Shown: positions 1-9,901, counted from the stretch's first letter. The stretch: DNA of 33,891 nt from Candidatus Cloacimonadota bacterium (GCA_002402105.1 NVVD01000004.1:121608-155498); one strand, 5' to 3'. A program made the numbers and translations. Notes: generated by a model not told the origin, from the letters alone.

Positions 1-1581
1 CTATCTACCCCTTCTATAGATACATTAAAAAAACAAGCATTTAAACTCTATATTAATCAATATAACTTTTTTAAATTAGGCTCTATACTACAAGATATTT
101 ATAATATCCCTTGTACTAATTTTAACGTCAAAGATGCTAACTATCTCATTGATGATTTCATGTCTTACCTTTCTTTATTAAAAGCAAAATTCTCAAATGT
201 AACTTTTTCATTTTTAGATTCAAAACTACTTGAAATCTTACATATCGTTGAGACAAGCCCTAATAACTTTGAAAAGCATACTAATCCTAATGAAAATACC
301 TATCTATATTTTTTAAGATTACTCGGTATAACCTGTGATCACGCTTTTATAGGTCCTCAAAGTATTCATATTGATATTACTTCACGTTGCAATACTAAAT
401 GTACTTTTTGTGGTTATCATACCGATTTAATCAATGACAAACCCTGGACAGAAAACGGATGGAGCGAAAAAGAGCTGGATTTTAATATCTTTAAAGATTT
501 TATAGATGATTTAGTAAAATTAAAATCAAATGAAGATGTTTTACTCACTGGTGGTGGAGAGCCTTTAATGCACCCACAAATTTTAGATATGATTGCCTAT
601 CTTAGACAAAGTCAAATCTATACAATCTTATTTACTAATGGGCTTTTATTAAAAAAGCGTACAGTTCAACAGTTGGTTGACCTAGGTTTAAACAAAATCT
701 ATTGGAGTATCCACTCTGCTTCAAGTAGTACATGGATTATGCAACATCCTGGGGCTAATCCATCTACTTTTGATATGGTTATAGACCAAATGAAGTTTCT
801 AGTAGAATATAGAGATTCAAGGCAGCTACAAAACCCTGTCATTGTATTAGTCAATGCCATCTCTGCTGTAAACTCCCATGAAGTCATGGATTTAGTTGAT
901 TTAGCTATTGAGCTAAAAGTAGACCACTTAAGACTACAAATAGTACATAAACATAACGAGCAAACGAATCATCTTTTATTAACAAAGTTTCAATTAATTA
1001 GACTATCAAAACAATTACCAACTATTGAGAAAAAATTAAAAAATAATAATATATTACTTTTAGATAATATCTCATTTCAAGTAGCTACATTAATTGAAAA
1101 TATGGATAAAAAAGAGGTTATTAATCATGATTGGAGCTACAACAAATACAATCAAACTGGCTGTTTTGTTGGCTATTTATTTACCCGTACTTGGGTCGAT
1201 GGAACCATGTCATATTGTTGTCACGATAGAGTTGTAGATAATTTAGAAAACGGTTTTGAAAAAGTCTGGAACTCAGATGACTATAACCACTATCGTTTTG
1301 TCTCAAAACACTATGAAGATAGCCAAAATATTTTATTACAAAAAGATGATCGTGGAGGTTGGTTACTTGGTAAAGATTGCAGCTCATGCGGAAACTACGA
1401 AATCATCAATAGAGCCAACGAAGCCCTAAAAATAAGTGGTTTAGATTTATATACCCCTATTGGATTTCATAATATTTATGAACAAGAAACCCCAAAAAGC
1501 AAAGATCTAAACAAACAAAACATCATCTTTGGAGAAAACTCCTACAAACCAAAAGAATTTATGAATTTTGGTGGGGTTTAA
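1..1581 (+). CDS. Radical SAM/SPASM domain protein (5' partial)
   Basis: The frame is open from the first base of the window with no stop before the ATG at 160, so that ATG is probably internal and the true start lies upstream. Counting from the ATG at 160, a CxxxCxxC radical SAM cluster motif (C77, C81, C84, in SRCNTKCTFCGYH) is followed by the GGGEP-type SAM-binding motif (LLTGGGEPLMHP). The C-terminal part has a SPASM/twitch-like cysteine set (TGCFVGY, YCCHD, GKDCSSCGN) that would bind further Fe-S clusters. Such enzymes use S-adenosylmethionine to start radical chemistry, often on peptides or proteins, but the substrate here is unknown. No precursor peptide gene is recognisable next to it. 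It lacks the KamA-type architecture, so it should not be taken as lysine 2,3-aminomutase. Confidence 0.85.
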   Translation, partial: LSTPSIDTLKKQAFKLYINQYNFFKLGSILQDIYNIPCTNFNVKDANYLIDDFMSYLSLLKAKFSNVTFSFLDSKLLEILHIVETSPNNFEKHTNPNENTYLYFLRLLGITCDHAFIGPQSIHIDITSRCNTKCTFCGYHTDLINDKPWTENGWSEKELDFNIFKDFIDDLVKLKSNEDVLLTGGGEPLMHPQILDMIAYLRQSQIYTILFTNGLLLKKRTVQQLVDLGLNKIYWSIHSASSSTWIMQHPGANPSTFDMVIDQMKFLVEYRDSRQLQNPVIVLVNAISAVNSHEVMDLVDLAIELKVDHLRLQIVHKHNEQTNHLLLTKFQLIRLSKQLPTIEKKLKNNNILLLDNISFQVATLIENMDKKEVINHDWSYNKYNQTGCFVGYLFTRTWVDGTMSYCCHDRVVDNLENGFEKVWNSDDYNHYRFVSKHYEDSQNILLQKDDRGGWLLGKDCSSCGNYEIINRANEALKISGLDLYTPIGFHNIYEQETPKSKDLNKQNIIFGENSYKPKEFMNFGGV

Positions 1582-1593
1582 AAAGGATTAATT

Positions 1594-2625
1594 ATGAAGA
1601 TAACATTACTTACGGTACTTTTGCTTTTAACAGCAATAACATCTATTTGGTCTGTTCAAATAAAAGTTAATATTAAACCTAATTGGGTATATATTAAAGA
1701 AGATGGTAATAGCAAAGTTAAAAATACTCAAGAAACTGGATACATAATATTAGAAGCTCCAAAAGGATCAACTAAAACCCATACCTTTTATAAAGATAAG
1801 TACCAAACAATTAAGCAAACCTTTCTATATAATGAAACTAAATCTGTTCATTTAAACCTAGTGAAAAAGAAATCTTCAGTAGTTAGCGAAAAAGTAAAAG
1901 CGATAGAAAATTTTGCCAAACAAGGAAATATAGAAGCACAAGACATACTTGCTAGTATCTATTATACAGGAGCTGGTGCTCCTATAGACTATAAGAAGGC
2001 ATTTTATTGGTATGAAAAATTAGCTCAAAAAGATAAAGCAGGCCCTCAATTAAAACTTGGTACAATGTATTACAATGGTCTTGGAGTATCTAAAAATTAT
2101 ACAAAATCATTCTACTGGTATAAAAAGTCTGCTAAACAAGGTAATGCAGATGCCCAACTGATACTTGGTTCTTTATATGATAGTGGAAAAACTCTTGTTA
2201 AAGATTACAAAAAAGCTGTTTATTGGTATGAAAAATCTGCTCAACAAAAGAATAGTACCGCACAACTATACCTTGGAATTATGTATAATAATGGTTACGG
2301 AACCCCTCAAGATTATAAAAAAGGTTTTCATTGGTCTCAAAAATCAGCTAAACAAGGGAATGCTAAAGCACAGTATATACTTGGTGCTATGTATGATAGC
2401 GGGAAAGGTATCTTAAAAAACTTAAAACAGGCATTTTACTGGTATAAAAAATCTGCTGAACAAGGTATAACTGATGCTCAATATAATCTAGGGATCATGT
2501 ATATCTATGGTGAAGGAACCAAAAAAGATTTTAAAAAAGCAAAAAAATGGATATCTAAACTACAAAAAAAGAATATCCCAAGAGCAAAAAAAACTTGGAA
2601 GAAATATAAACTTTGGGAGTATTAA
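1594..2625 (+). CDS. Secreted Sel1-repeat (TPR-like) protein
   Basis: The 343-residue product starts with a clear signal peptide (MKITLLTVLLLLTAITSIWS), so it is exported. Residues about 21-95 form a beta-rich segment, possibly PEGA-like, of unknown role. From about residue 105 to the end there are about six Sel1 repeats of about 36 residues with the usual LG-MY-x-G-x-G and AFYWYKKSAxQGNxxAQ signatures. Sel1 repeats fold into a helical solenoid that binds other proteins. The ATG follows AAAGGA at good spacing and lies 12 bases after the radical SAM stop, so the two are probably co-transcribed. The partner is unknown. Sel1 proteins are common in environmental and host-associated Gram-negative bacteria, so this alone does not imply host interaction. 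Confidence 0.85.
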   Translation: MKITLLTVLLLLTAITSIWSVQIKVNIKPNWVYIKEDGNSKVKNTQETGYIILEAPKGSTKTHTFYKDKYQTIKQTFLYNETKSVHLNLVKKKSSVVSEKVKAIENFAKQGNIEAQDILASIYYTGAGAPIDYKKAFYWYEKLAQKDKAGPQLKLGTMYYNGLGVSKNYTKSFYWYKKSAKQGNADAQLILGSLYDSGKTLVKDYKKAVYWYEKSAQQKNSTAQLYLGIMYNNGYGTPQDYKKGFHWSQKSAKQGNAKAQYILGAMYDSGKGILKNLKQAFYWYKKSAEQGITDAQYNLGIMYIYGEGTKKDFKKAKKWISKLQKKNIPRAKKTWKKYKLWEY

Positions 2626-2628
2626 TTT

Positions 2629-2769
2629 GTGAAATGTTATTACCATAACCAACAAGATAGCATTTCTATTTGTAGTAGATGCCAAAGAGGCCTTTGTAAT
2701 GAGTGTGCTATAGAAGTATCTTATGGTCTTGCCTGCAAAGATAGGTGTGAAGAAGGACTAAAAAAATAA
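2629..2769 (+). CDS. Small B-box-like zinc-finger protein, 46 aa
   Basis: A short ORF begins at GTG 2629, nine bases after GGAG at 2616-2619 and three bases after the Sel1 stop. It encodes 46 residues with closely spaced metal ligands: CYYH at the start, then CSRC, LCNEC and a final LACKDRC. This C-x2-H ... C-x2-C ... C-x2-C ... C pattern matches the small B-box-like zinc finger often found at the N-terminus of bacterial membrane proteins. Here it ends right after the finger at a TAA codon. It could be a free zinc-binding microprotein or the remnant of a longer gene whose membrane part is lost. The cysteine pattern and ribosome binding site make it more likely real than chance. Confidence 0.6.
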   Translation: MKCYYHNQQDSISICSRCQRGLCNECAIEVSYGLACKDRCEEGLKK

Positions 2770-2804
2770 AGAAGAGCAAAAGATGCCATCAGATGTGACC
2801 GCAT

Positions 2805-2835
2805 AAAAAAAGAGTCTACCAAAGCGATAAACTCT
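2805..2835 (-). terminator. Intrinsic terminator of sucA-sucB-lpd
   Basis: Read on the minus strand, a 10-pair stem (arms at 2835-2826 and 2820-2811, with two G-U pairs) closes a 5-base loop (GCTTT) and is followed directly by a run of T. It lies about 50 bases after the lpd stop. On the plus strand the G-U positions become C/A mismatches, so it works best for the minus-strand operon. Confidence 0.7.
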
Positions 2836-2885
2836 CAATTTATAAAACCCTTTAAAATAGTTTTTAAAGTTACTAAACCTTAAAA

Positions 2886-4280
2886 TTACATATTTATTGT
2901 TCTTTTTAGCACTGCAAGACAGGCCTCTTTCATCCCTTCACTAAGTGTTGGATGAGCATGACAAGTACGAGCAATATCTTCTGAGGATGCTTTATACTCT
3001 AAAGCTAATACGGCTTCTGCAATTAAATCAGATGCACGAGGCCCCACAATATGAACACCTAAAATTTGATCTGTATTTTTATCTGCAATTACTTTGAAAA
3101 AACCAACCGACTCATTCATTACTTTTGCTCTAGCTAGTGCCGAAAACGGAAACTTACCAACAGCAACTTGAATACCCTTTTCTTTTGCCTGCTCTTGGGT
3201 TAAACCAACAGTAGCAACCTCTGGGTGAGTATAAACAACACCAGGAATACGGTCATAATGTACTTTAGACATTAAACCACTGATTCGCTCAACGCAAACA
3301 ACACCATCTTCTTCGGCTTTATGGGCGAGCATTGGCCCCTCAATCAAATCTCCAATAGCAAAAATACCTTTTACATTTGTTTCAAAGTTTTCATCAACAG
3401 CAACAAAACCTCTATCAGTTAGATTTATAGAAAGCTCAGTAATACCAGATGTTTTGCTTAGTGGTCTTCTGCCAATAGAAACTAAACAATAGTCACAATC
3501 AATATTAGTTTCTACCCCATCTTTTGAAGTTTTAACAACTAATGCATCACCTTTATAATCAACAGCTTCAACCTTACTTTTTAAAGCAAATTCAAAACCA
3601 TCTGATTTTAAAGTTTTTAACATTAGCTTAGAAACATCTTTATCCATTCCAGCTAAGATTTGATCCATAAACTCAACAACAGTTACCTTTGCACCAAGCC
3701 TTTTATAAACACTACCCAGCTCAAGACCAATCACTCCACCACCAACAACAACTAAATGTTTTGGAACCTCTTTAAGAGCAAGAGCACCAGTTGATGATAA
3801 AATACGTTTTTCATCAATCGGAAAAGCAGGAATTGAAATAGGCTCAGAGCCCAAAGCTAATAAAATTTTATCACTTTTTAACTCAGTATTTTTACCATCT
3901 AAACTAACTTCAACGATTTTATTACCTTTTAAAGTACCAAAACCATTGTAACTAGTAATTTTATTTTTTTTGAATAAACCAGCTATACCTTGGGTTAAAG
4001 TAGCTACTTCATCATCTTTACGTTTCATCATTTGAGATAAGTTAAGTTCAAACTTACCCTCAATACCATGCTTTTTAAAATTATGAGTCGCTTGATGAAA
4101 AAATTCACTAGAATCTAAAAGCGCTTTTGATGGAATACAACCCACATTTAAACATGTACCGCCAAGCTCCTTACGAACTTCAACACAAGCTACTTTCATG
4201 CCCAACTGTGCTGCACGAATACTAGCCACATAACCACCAGGGCCACCACCAATTACAATTAAATCATATGTATTTGACAT
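2886..4280 (-). CDS. lpd: Dihydrolipoyl dehydrogenase (E3)
   Basis: This is the flavoprotein E3 that reoxidises the dihydrolipoyl group of the 2-oxoglutarate dehydrogenase complex and passes electrons to NAD+. The 464 residues match the usual length. Visible are the FAD-binding GGGPGGY near residue 11, the redox disulfide C43/C48 in GGTCLNVGCIPSK, the NAD-binding GGGVIGLE and the second FAD motif (GDLIEGPMLAHKAEEDG). The C-terminal His-Glu active-site pair is H443 and E448 (HAHPTLSEG). It starts one base after the sucB stop and its GGAG lies in the end of sucB, so translation is probably coupled. It may also serve other lipoyl complexes, since no second E3 is in this window. Confidence 0.96.
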   Translation of the reverse strand: MSNTYDLIVIGGGPGGYVASIRAAQLGMKVACVEVRKELGGTCLNVGCIPSKALLDSSEFFHQATHNFKKHGIEGKFELNLSQMMKRKDDEVATLTQGIAGLFKKNKITSYNGFGTLKGNKIVEVSLDGKNTELKSDKILLALGSEPISIPAFPIDEKRILSSTGALALKEVPKHLVVVGGGVIGLELGSVYKRLGAKVTVVEFMDQILAGMDKDVSKLMLKTLKSDGFEFALKSKVEAVDYKGDALVVKTSKDGVETNIDCDYCLVSIGRRPLSKTSGITELSINLTDRGFVAVDENFETNVKGIFAIGDLIEGPMLAHKAEEDGVVCVERISGLMSKVHYDRIPGVVYTHPEVATVGLTQEQAKEKGIQVAVGKFPFSALARAKVMNESVGFFKVIADKNTDQILGVHIVGPRASDLIAEAVLALEYKASSEDIARTCHAHPTLSEGMKEACLAVLKRTINM

Positions 4281-4281
4281 T

Positions 4282-5487
4282 TTATAACTCCAATAATAAT
4301 CTAGCTGGGTCTTCGATACTATTTTTAATAGAAACTAAAAACTGTACTGCCTCAGAGCCATCAATCACTCGGTGATCGTATGATAGTGCTAAATACATAA
4401 CAGGTCTAACTTTAATTTCATCATTAACAACCATAGCTCGTTTTACAATATTATGCATACCTAAAATAGCTGTTTGAGGAGAGTTTAAAATTGGTGTTGA
4501 AAGCATAGAGCCAAAAACTCCACCATTAGTTATAGTGAAAGTACCACCAGTCATATCATCAATGCCTAATTTACCGTCTCTTGCTTTTAAAGCTAATCGT
4601 CGAATCTCTTTTTCGATAGAAGATAAACTCATAGTTTGAGCATTTTTAACAACGGGTACAACTAAACCTTTATCTGTACCAACAGCAATGCCAATATCAC
4701 TATAGTTTTTATAGACTATCTCATCGCCTCTCCACTCAGAGTTTACATCAGGAAACTGCTTTAAAGCCTCTACACATGCTTTTGTAAATAAAGACATAAA
4801 GCCTAAACCTACACCATGTTTTTCTTTGAACTCATCTTTATATTTTGATCGTAAAGCCATAATTTCAGTCACATCAACTTCATTAAATGTAGTTAAAATA
4901 GCTGCTGTATTTTGAACTTCTTTTAATCTTTGAGCAATCTTTTTACGGATTCTAGGAGTTTTTTTAGGAGTTTCTGATCTAAAATTAACCTCTTCAAAGA
5001 CTGATTCAATTTCTTTTTCAATCTTTGGAGTACTTACTGGAGCAACTTGTACAGGTTTATTATCTATAAATTTTTGTATATCTTGTTTAGTAACTCTACC
5101 ATCTTTACCAGTACCACTTACACTCTTAACATCAACTCCATGAGTTTGTGCAAGCACTGCAACAGCTGGACTTTCAAAGTCATTAAAACGCTCATCAGCT
5201 ATTACTTCTTCTTGAGTTGTAGAAACTTCTTGAAACTTTACAGGAGTATTTGAAGCTTCACCTTCTGTTATAGTACCAAGTAAAGTACCAACAGCTACAA
5301 CAGCTCCTTCTTCTTCAATGATTTTTAAAACTCCTGAACAATCTGCTACTATTTCTAATGCTGCTTTATCAGTCTCAACCTCTAAAACAACCTCATCTTT
5401 TTCTACAAATTCGCCATCTTTTTTGTGCCACTCAGCAATTTCAGCTTCTGTTACTGATTCACCAGGACTTGGTAATATTATATTCAC
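4282..5487 (-). CDS. sucB: Dihydrolipoyl succinyltransferase (E2 of 2-oxoglutarate dehydrogenase)
   Basis: E2 carries the succinyl group on its lipoyl arm and transfers it to CoA. One N-terminal lipoyl domain has the modified lysine at K41 (ETDKAAL). A peripheral subunit-binding domain follows at about 103-140 ([26 protein letters not shown]). The C-terminal catalytic domain ends in YDHRVIDG with catalytic H372 and D376. The 401-residue length is normal for SucB. Translation starts at GTG (5485-5487), which is supported by GAGGAG five bases upstream. Its place between sucA and lpd fits the 2-oxoglutarate complex rather than pyruvate or branched-chain complexes. Confidence 0.95.
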   Translation of the reverse strand: MNIILPSPGESVTEAEIAEWHKKDGEFVEKDEVVLEVETDKAALEIVADCSGVLKIIEEEGAVVAVGTLLGTITEGEASNTPVKFQEVSTTQEEVIADERFNDFESPAVAVLAQTHGVDVKSVSGTGKDGRVTKQDIQKFIDNKPVQVAPVSTPKIEKEIESVFEEVNFRSETPKKTPRIRKKIAQRLKEVQNTAAILTTFNEVDVTEIMALRSKYKDEFKEKHGVGLGFMSLFTKACVEALKQFPDVNSEWRGDEIVYKNYSDIGIAVGTDKGLVVPVVKNAQTMSLSSIEKEIRRLALKARDGKLGIDDMTGGTFTITNGGVFGSMLSTPILNSPQTAILGMHNIVKRAMVVNDEIKVRPVMYLALSYDHRVIDGSEAVQFLVSIKNSIEDPARLLLEL

Positions 5488-5537
5488 AAAAACTCCTCAA
5501 TTTGTTTTTGATTAATTATTTTTATAATTTACTTTAT

Positions 5538-8339
5538 TTAAGCTACTGTAAAAGCTTTTTTGATTAACTCTGCTTGTTGCTCTTTATGCACCTTAGCAAA
5601 ACCTGTACATGGACTAGAACCTTCTCCACGACCAACATATTTTACTTTAAAACTTGTTCCCTCTAAAAGGTCGGCAAATCTTGGCTCGATGTAAGTCCAA
5701 GCACCCATATTTTTTCTTTCTTCTTGTACCCAATAGACTTCTTTTAAAGATGGACATGAATCGACTATTTTTCTGATCGTTTTATATGGAAATGGATATA
5801 ATTGCTCAAGTCTAACAAGTTCAATATTTTCTATTTTTTCATTGATTAAATAATCATTTAACTCGTAATATAATTTACCAGAACAAAATAATAATCTAGT
5901 TAAAGTTTTTGGATTTTTTAACTGACCTTGCTCACCAGCAATTACTTTTAAAAATACTTTATCTTCTGAAAAATCTTCTTTTTTAGACACACAAGCTTTT
6001 AATCTTAGTAAAACTTTTGGAGTCATTAATATTAACGGTTTACGATCTAACTTCTCAACTTGACGTCTTAATACATGAAAATAATTAGCTGGAGTTGTTG
6101 TATTACAAACTCTCATATTATAATCAGCACATTGCTGTAAAAATCTCTCAAGACGAGCACTTGAATGCTCAGGCCCTTGTCCTTCATATCCGTGAGGTAA
6201 CATCATAACAATACCAGATTGTTTTTTCCATTTAGATTCAGCACTCACGATAAATTGATCTATCATTGCTTGAGCACCGTTTACAAAATCACCAAATTGA
6301 GCTTCCCAAATATTTAAAGAGTTTGGATTACCAAGAGAAAAACCATACTCAAAACCAAGAACAGCTAGCTCAGAAAGCATACTATTAAAAACACAAATAG
6401 TATTTTGATCATCTGATAAATGATTTATAGGGATATACTCTTCACCTGTTTTTGAGTCATAAACTACAAGGTGTCTTTGAGTAAAAGTACCACGTCTTGA
6501 ATCTTGTCCACTTAATCTTACATTATGGTTTTGTACTAATAGTGAGCCAAAAGCTAAAGTCTCAGCAAAAGACCAATCAATACGATCTTCTTCAAACATT
6601 TGTACTCGTTGAGCCAAAAATTTTGTAATTTTTTTATTAGCTGCAAAATCAGTTGGATGCTTTGATACAAGATTGGTAATTTGTCTTAAGGTATCTAAAT
6701 TAACACCCGTTACTCTTTTTACTTTGTCTTCTTCAACGTAGTCTTGCCAAACATCATCTGTTTTGGTTTCAGCTATGATTACTTCATTCTTTTTAACTCT
6801 ATCATAATCATTTTCTAACTGATTATCTATAATATCTTCAATAGATTTTATAACATTTTCATTTATTAAATTATTATCTAAAAGGTATTTTTTATATAAT
6901 CTTTGTGGAGTCGTATGAGCTTTAATATCTTTATACATCAAAGGCTGAGTAAAACTTGGTTCGTCTCCTTCATTGTGTCCATATCTTCTGTAACCAAGTA
7001 AATGTACAACAACATCTTTTTTAAATTTGATTCGGTATTGAACTGCCATTCTGACAGCTCTAACGCAAGCTTCGGGGTCATCAGCATTTGCATGAAAAAT
7101 TGGACAATGAATCATTTTAAATAAATCTGATGGGTACCTAGTTGAACGAGACTCTCTTGCAAAAGCAGTAAAACCAATTTGATTATCAGCAATAATATGG
7201 ACTGTACCACCAACACAATATCCCTTTAATTGGGATAGTTGCAACATCTCCATGTTAATGCCCTGACCAGAAACAGCCGCATCACCATGAATAACAACAG
7301 AGATTATTTTTTCTTTGTTGATATCTCCGCTTACTTTTTGTCTTGAGTAGACTCTACCTTGAATAACAGGGTTTACAAGCTCTAAATGACTAGGGTTTGG
7401 ATTTAACATTACAGATATTTTTTTACCATCTAAAGTTTCAACATCTTGCGCATAACCTAGATGATACTTAACATCTCCATCACCCTTTGCTTTGATGTTA
7501 TGATGTCCCAAAAATTCAGAAATGATAGAGGAGTACGGCTTATGTAAAAGGTTTGCTAATACATTTAATCTCCCTCTATGAGCCATTCCTAAAACAACTT
7601 CTGTTCCACCAAGCTTTGCAACTTCGTCCACTAAAGCATGCAATGCAGGTATCATTGCATCTAAACCCTCTAATGAAAAACGCTTTTGACCTACAAATTT
7701 TTTATGTAAAAATTGCTCAAAAGCTGCAGCTTTATAAATATTTTTATAAATCCACTCTCTCTCAAAAGTATCTATTTTTAAATCAGAATTATTATGCTCA
7801 AATTTTTCTTTGACCCAGTTAAACTCTTCTACCTCTTGGATAACACCAACATATTCTACAGCTACACCTTTGCAATAAATTAGTTTCAAAGCCTCAATTA
7901 AATCTTTAAGAGGCAATTTATCAGAAAGAGGTAAATCTGCTGTTGATACCTCAACATTTAAATCATTATCAGATAAACCATGAGATTTTAAATCTAAAAA
8001 CTTAGTTTTTTCTGGAAGAACTAAAGGGTTAATATCTGCCTCTAAGTGACCATGCTCACGATAAGCTGCTATTAATTGAAAAGCAGTCTCTTGAACAGAA
8101 GCTTTTGCACGGTAAGTATCTTGATGATAACTTTTTTCATGAAAAAACTCTAAAGGCATCATATTTTTTGTGACTTCGCCAGTAGATTTATCAACTAAAA
8201 TTTCTTCTCTTGCTGAGTCAAACCCTAAGAAAAAGAATTTTAAAGATGCGTCAATACTTTCTGGGTCTTGTGTATATTTTTCATACATTTCTTCAAGGTA
8301 TGCTTGATTCATTTGATTAAAAAATGAATTTGAACTCAT
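5538..8339 (-). CDS. sucA: 2-oxoglutarate dehydrogenase E1 component
   Basis: This thiamine diphosphate enzyme decarboxylates 2-oxoglutarate and succinylates the lipoyl arm of SucB in the TCA cycle. At 933 residues it has the classic SucA length. The N-terminal E2-binding segment (NQAYLEEMYEKY) is present. The GMAHRGRLNVLAN active-site motif is near residue 255, followed by GDAAVSGQGINMEM, FTAFARESRSTRYPSD and GHNEGDEPSFTQP, all typical of the family. The start codon is preceded by GGAG at six bases. It is the first gene of sucA-sucB-lpd, with 50 bases to sucB. A full complex implies an oxidative TCA cycle, or at least its oxidative branch, alongside amino acid degradation. Confidence 0.97.
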   Translation of the reverse strand: MSSNSFFNQMNQAYLEEMYEKYTQDPESIDASLKFFFLGFDSAREEILVDKSTGEVTKNMMPLEFFHEKSYHQDTYRAKASVQETAFQLIAAYREHGHLEADINPLVLPEKTKFLDLKSHGLSDNDLNVEVSTADLPLSDKLPLKDLIEALKLIYCKGVAVEYVGVIQEVEEFNWVKEKFEHNNSDLKIDTFEREWIYKNIYKAAAFEQFLHKKFVGQKRFSLEGLDAMIPALHALVDEVAKLGGTEVVLGMAHRGRLNVLANLLHKPYSSIISEFLGHHNIKAKGDGDVKYHLGYAQDVETLDGKKISVMLNPNPSHLELVNPVIQGRVYSRQKVSGDINKEKIISVVIHGDAAVSGQGINMEMLQLSQLKGYCVGGTVHIIADNQIGFTAFARESRSTRYPSDLFKMIHCPIFHANADDPEACVRAVRMAVQYRIKFKKDVVVHLLGYRRYGHNEGDEPSFTQPLMYKDIKAHTTPQRLYKKYLLDNNLINENVIKSIEDIIDNQLENDYDRVKKNEVIIAETKTDDVWQDYVEEDKVKRVTGVNLDTLRQITNLVSKHPTDFAANKKITKFLAQRVQMFEEDRIDWSFAETLAFGSLLVQNHNVRLSGQDSRRGTFTQRHLVVYDSKTGEEYIPINHLSDDQNTICVFNSMLSELAVLGFEYGFSLGNPNSLNIWEAQFGDFVNGAQAMIDQFIVSAESKWKKQSGIVMMLPHGYEGQGPEHSSARLERFLQQCADYNMRVCNTTTPANYFHVLRRQVEKLDRKPLILMTPKVLLRLKACVSKKEDFSEDKVFLKVIAGEQGQLKNPKTLTRLLFCSGKLYYELNDYLINEKIENIELVRLEQLYPFPYKTIRKIVDSCPSLKEVYWVQEERKNMGAWTYIEPRFADLLEGTSFKVKYVGRGEGSSPCTGFAKVHKEQQAELIKKAFTVA

Positions 8340-8686
8340 TTATAACTCCAAGGTTTATTGTATATAGATAATTTTTAATAATTTAGACGACATTATATAA
8401 TAATAAAAGCTTGATTACTATTTTTCTTAGCAAATTAAGCCATAAAAAAAACCAATTATAATCATACTTACAAAGAATATTTAAGACCTTCTTATCTTTA
8501 ATATTTTTTCTCTTCTTTCTTGAAAGCATAAGTACTCTTCTTTTCAAAGACGATGATTAAAAAAGAAAACTATAAAAATTCGGAGATTGGAATTTATTCC
8601 AATAAAATAAGTTTAATGAAGATTAACAAATACTATGGGAATGAATTCCCATCTCCAAGATAAATTTTAAACTTCAGGACATTACA
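8340..8686. other. Intergenic region between divergent sucA and the MscS gene
   Basis: These 347 bases hold no convincing ORF. The sucA-proximal half is AT-rich and should contain the sucA promoter, but no -35/-10 pair stands out. The MscS-proximal part carries an inverted pair of REP-like palindromes (8581-8656). An AGGA ribosome binding site lies just before the channel gene at 8687. Confidence 0.6.
8581..8656. repeat. Inverted pair of REP-like palindromes (BIME-like)
   Basis: Two related palindromes face each other. The left unit (8581-8603) reads GGAGAT followed by TTGGAAT-TT-ATTCCAA. The right unit (8635-8656) is ATGGGAAT-GA-ATTCCCAT followed by CTCC, which is GGAG on the other strand. 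The left unit and the reverse complement of the right agree at 19 of 22 positions, including the central hairpin. A GGAG-type tetranucleotide head beside an imperfect hairpin is the layout of REP sequences mobilised by RAYT (TnpA-REP) transposases. About 31 bases separate the units. No transposase is in the window. Confidence 0.6.
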
Positions 8687-9901
8687 ATGAATCAAATAGA
8701 AAATTTTTTCAATCAACACATTTTACCTTTATTAAAAACTCAAGGTTTTGCTTCTTTAATAACTTTGTTAGTTCTTTGTATCTTACTCAACCTAATTGCT
8801 AAAAATTACATTTTAAAATTTATTGAATATATTATAAAAAAAAGAGGTTTTTCTTGGGGCGATGCTTTTTTAAAACATAAACCTTTTCATAATTTATCTA
8901 AAATTGCTCCAGCATTATTAGTTTATCATTATGCAAAGTTTCAACCATCATACACCCTTATTATTCAAAGCATTAGTAGTGCATATATTGTCTATTTATT
9001 TATTTGGGTGATTGATGATTTATTAGACACTTCTTTAGACATATATAATACATACGAAAAATCAAAAACTAAATCAATTAAAGGATACTTGCAAGTTGTT
9101 AAAATTTTAGTCTTTTGTTTTGGATTTATTTTTATTTTATCAGCTATTTTAAATAAATCACCTCTATACTTTTTTAGTAGTTTAGGGGCAATGACAGCCG
9201 TTTTATTATTAATTTTTAAAGATACTATATTAAGCTTAGTTGCTAGTGTTCAAATCAATGCCAACCAACTTATACAAATAGGTGATTGGATAGAAATGCC
9301 AAAGTTTAGTGCTGATGGTGATGTAATTGATTTAAACCTACATAGTGTCATGGTACAAAACTGGGATAAAACAATCACGTCTATCCCAACTCATAAATTT
9401 TTAGATGAATCCTTTAAAAACTGGCGAGGAATGTCACAATGTGGCTCAAGACGTATATGTCGCTCCATCAACATTGATTTACAATCTATTAAAATTTTAG
9501 ATGAAAATTTAAAAGAAAAACTACTTAAAATTGATTATTTATCTGACTATATTTTAGATAAAGAAAAAGAAATTAACGAATCTAATTTAAAAACTAAAGT
9601 AAGCAATAAAAATCCTTTAAATGGTAGACAACAAACAAATATAGGTTTATTTAGATATTATTTACTGACATATTTAAAAAACCATCCTCAAATAAATAAA
9701 AACATGACCTTAATTGTCAGACAAAAGTCACCATCTGAACATGGAATACCAATACAATTATACTTTTTTGCAAATACAACAGCTTGGGTAGAATACGAAG
9801 AAATTCAATCAAATATTTTTGATCATATTTTTGCAAGCTCACAATTTTTTGATCTTGAGTTTTTTCAATCACCTAGTGGTAGAGATTTTCAAAAGATATA
9901 A
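8687..9901 (+). CDS. MscS-family mechanosensitive channel, YbdG-like
   Basis: This is probably an inner-membrane channel that opens under membrane tension to release solutes on osmotic downshock. The 404 residues begin with hydrophobic helices at about 18-40, 75-107 and 128-150. The pore-lining helix and beta domain of MscS follow (FSSLGAMTAVLLLIFKDTILSLVASVQI, then QIGDWIEMP and the conserved IPTHKFLDESFKNWRGM). The extended TM3/beta-domain motif and cytoplasmic tail resemble the miniconductance YbdG branch more than short MscS. AGGA precedes the ATG. It is transcribed alone, divergent from sucA, with REP-like palindromes just upstream of its start. Confidence 0.85.
   Translation: MNQIENFFNQHILPLLKTQGFASLITLLVLCILLNLIAKNYILKFIEYIIKKRGFSWGDAFLKHKPFHNLSKIAPALLVYHYAKFQPSYTLIIQSISSAYIVYLFIWVIDDLLDTSLDIYNTYEKSKTKSIKGYLQVVKILVFCFGFIFILSAILNKSPLYFFSSLGAMTAVLLLIFKDTILSLVASVQINANQLIQIGDWIEMPKFSADGDVIDLNLHSVMVQNWDKTITSIPTHKFLDESFKNWRGMSQCGSRRICRSINIDLQSIKILDENLKEKLLKIDYLSDYILDKEKEINESNLKTKVSNKNPLNGRQQTNIGLFRYYLLTYLKNHPQINKNMTLIVRQKSPSEHGIPIQLYFFANTTAWVEYEEIQSNIFDHIFASSQFFDLEFFQSPSGRDFQKI

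Noticed and set aside
160..1581. Radical SAM protein as the missing lysine 2,3-aminomutase (kamA)
   Set aside because: Its cluster motif and C-terminal SPASM-like cysteines differ from KamA, and it lies more than 23 kb from the kam operon.
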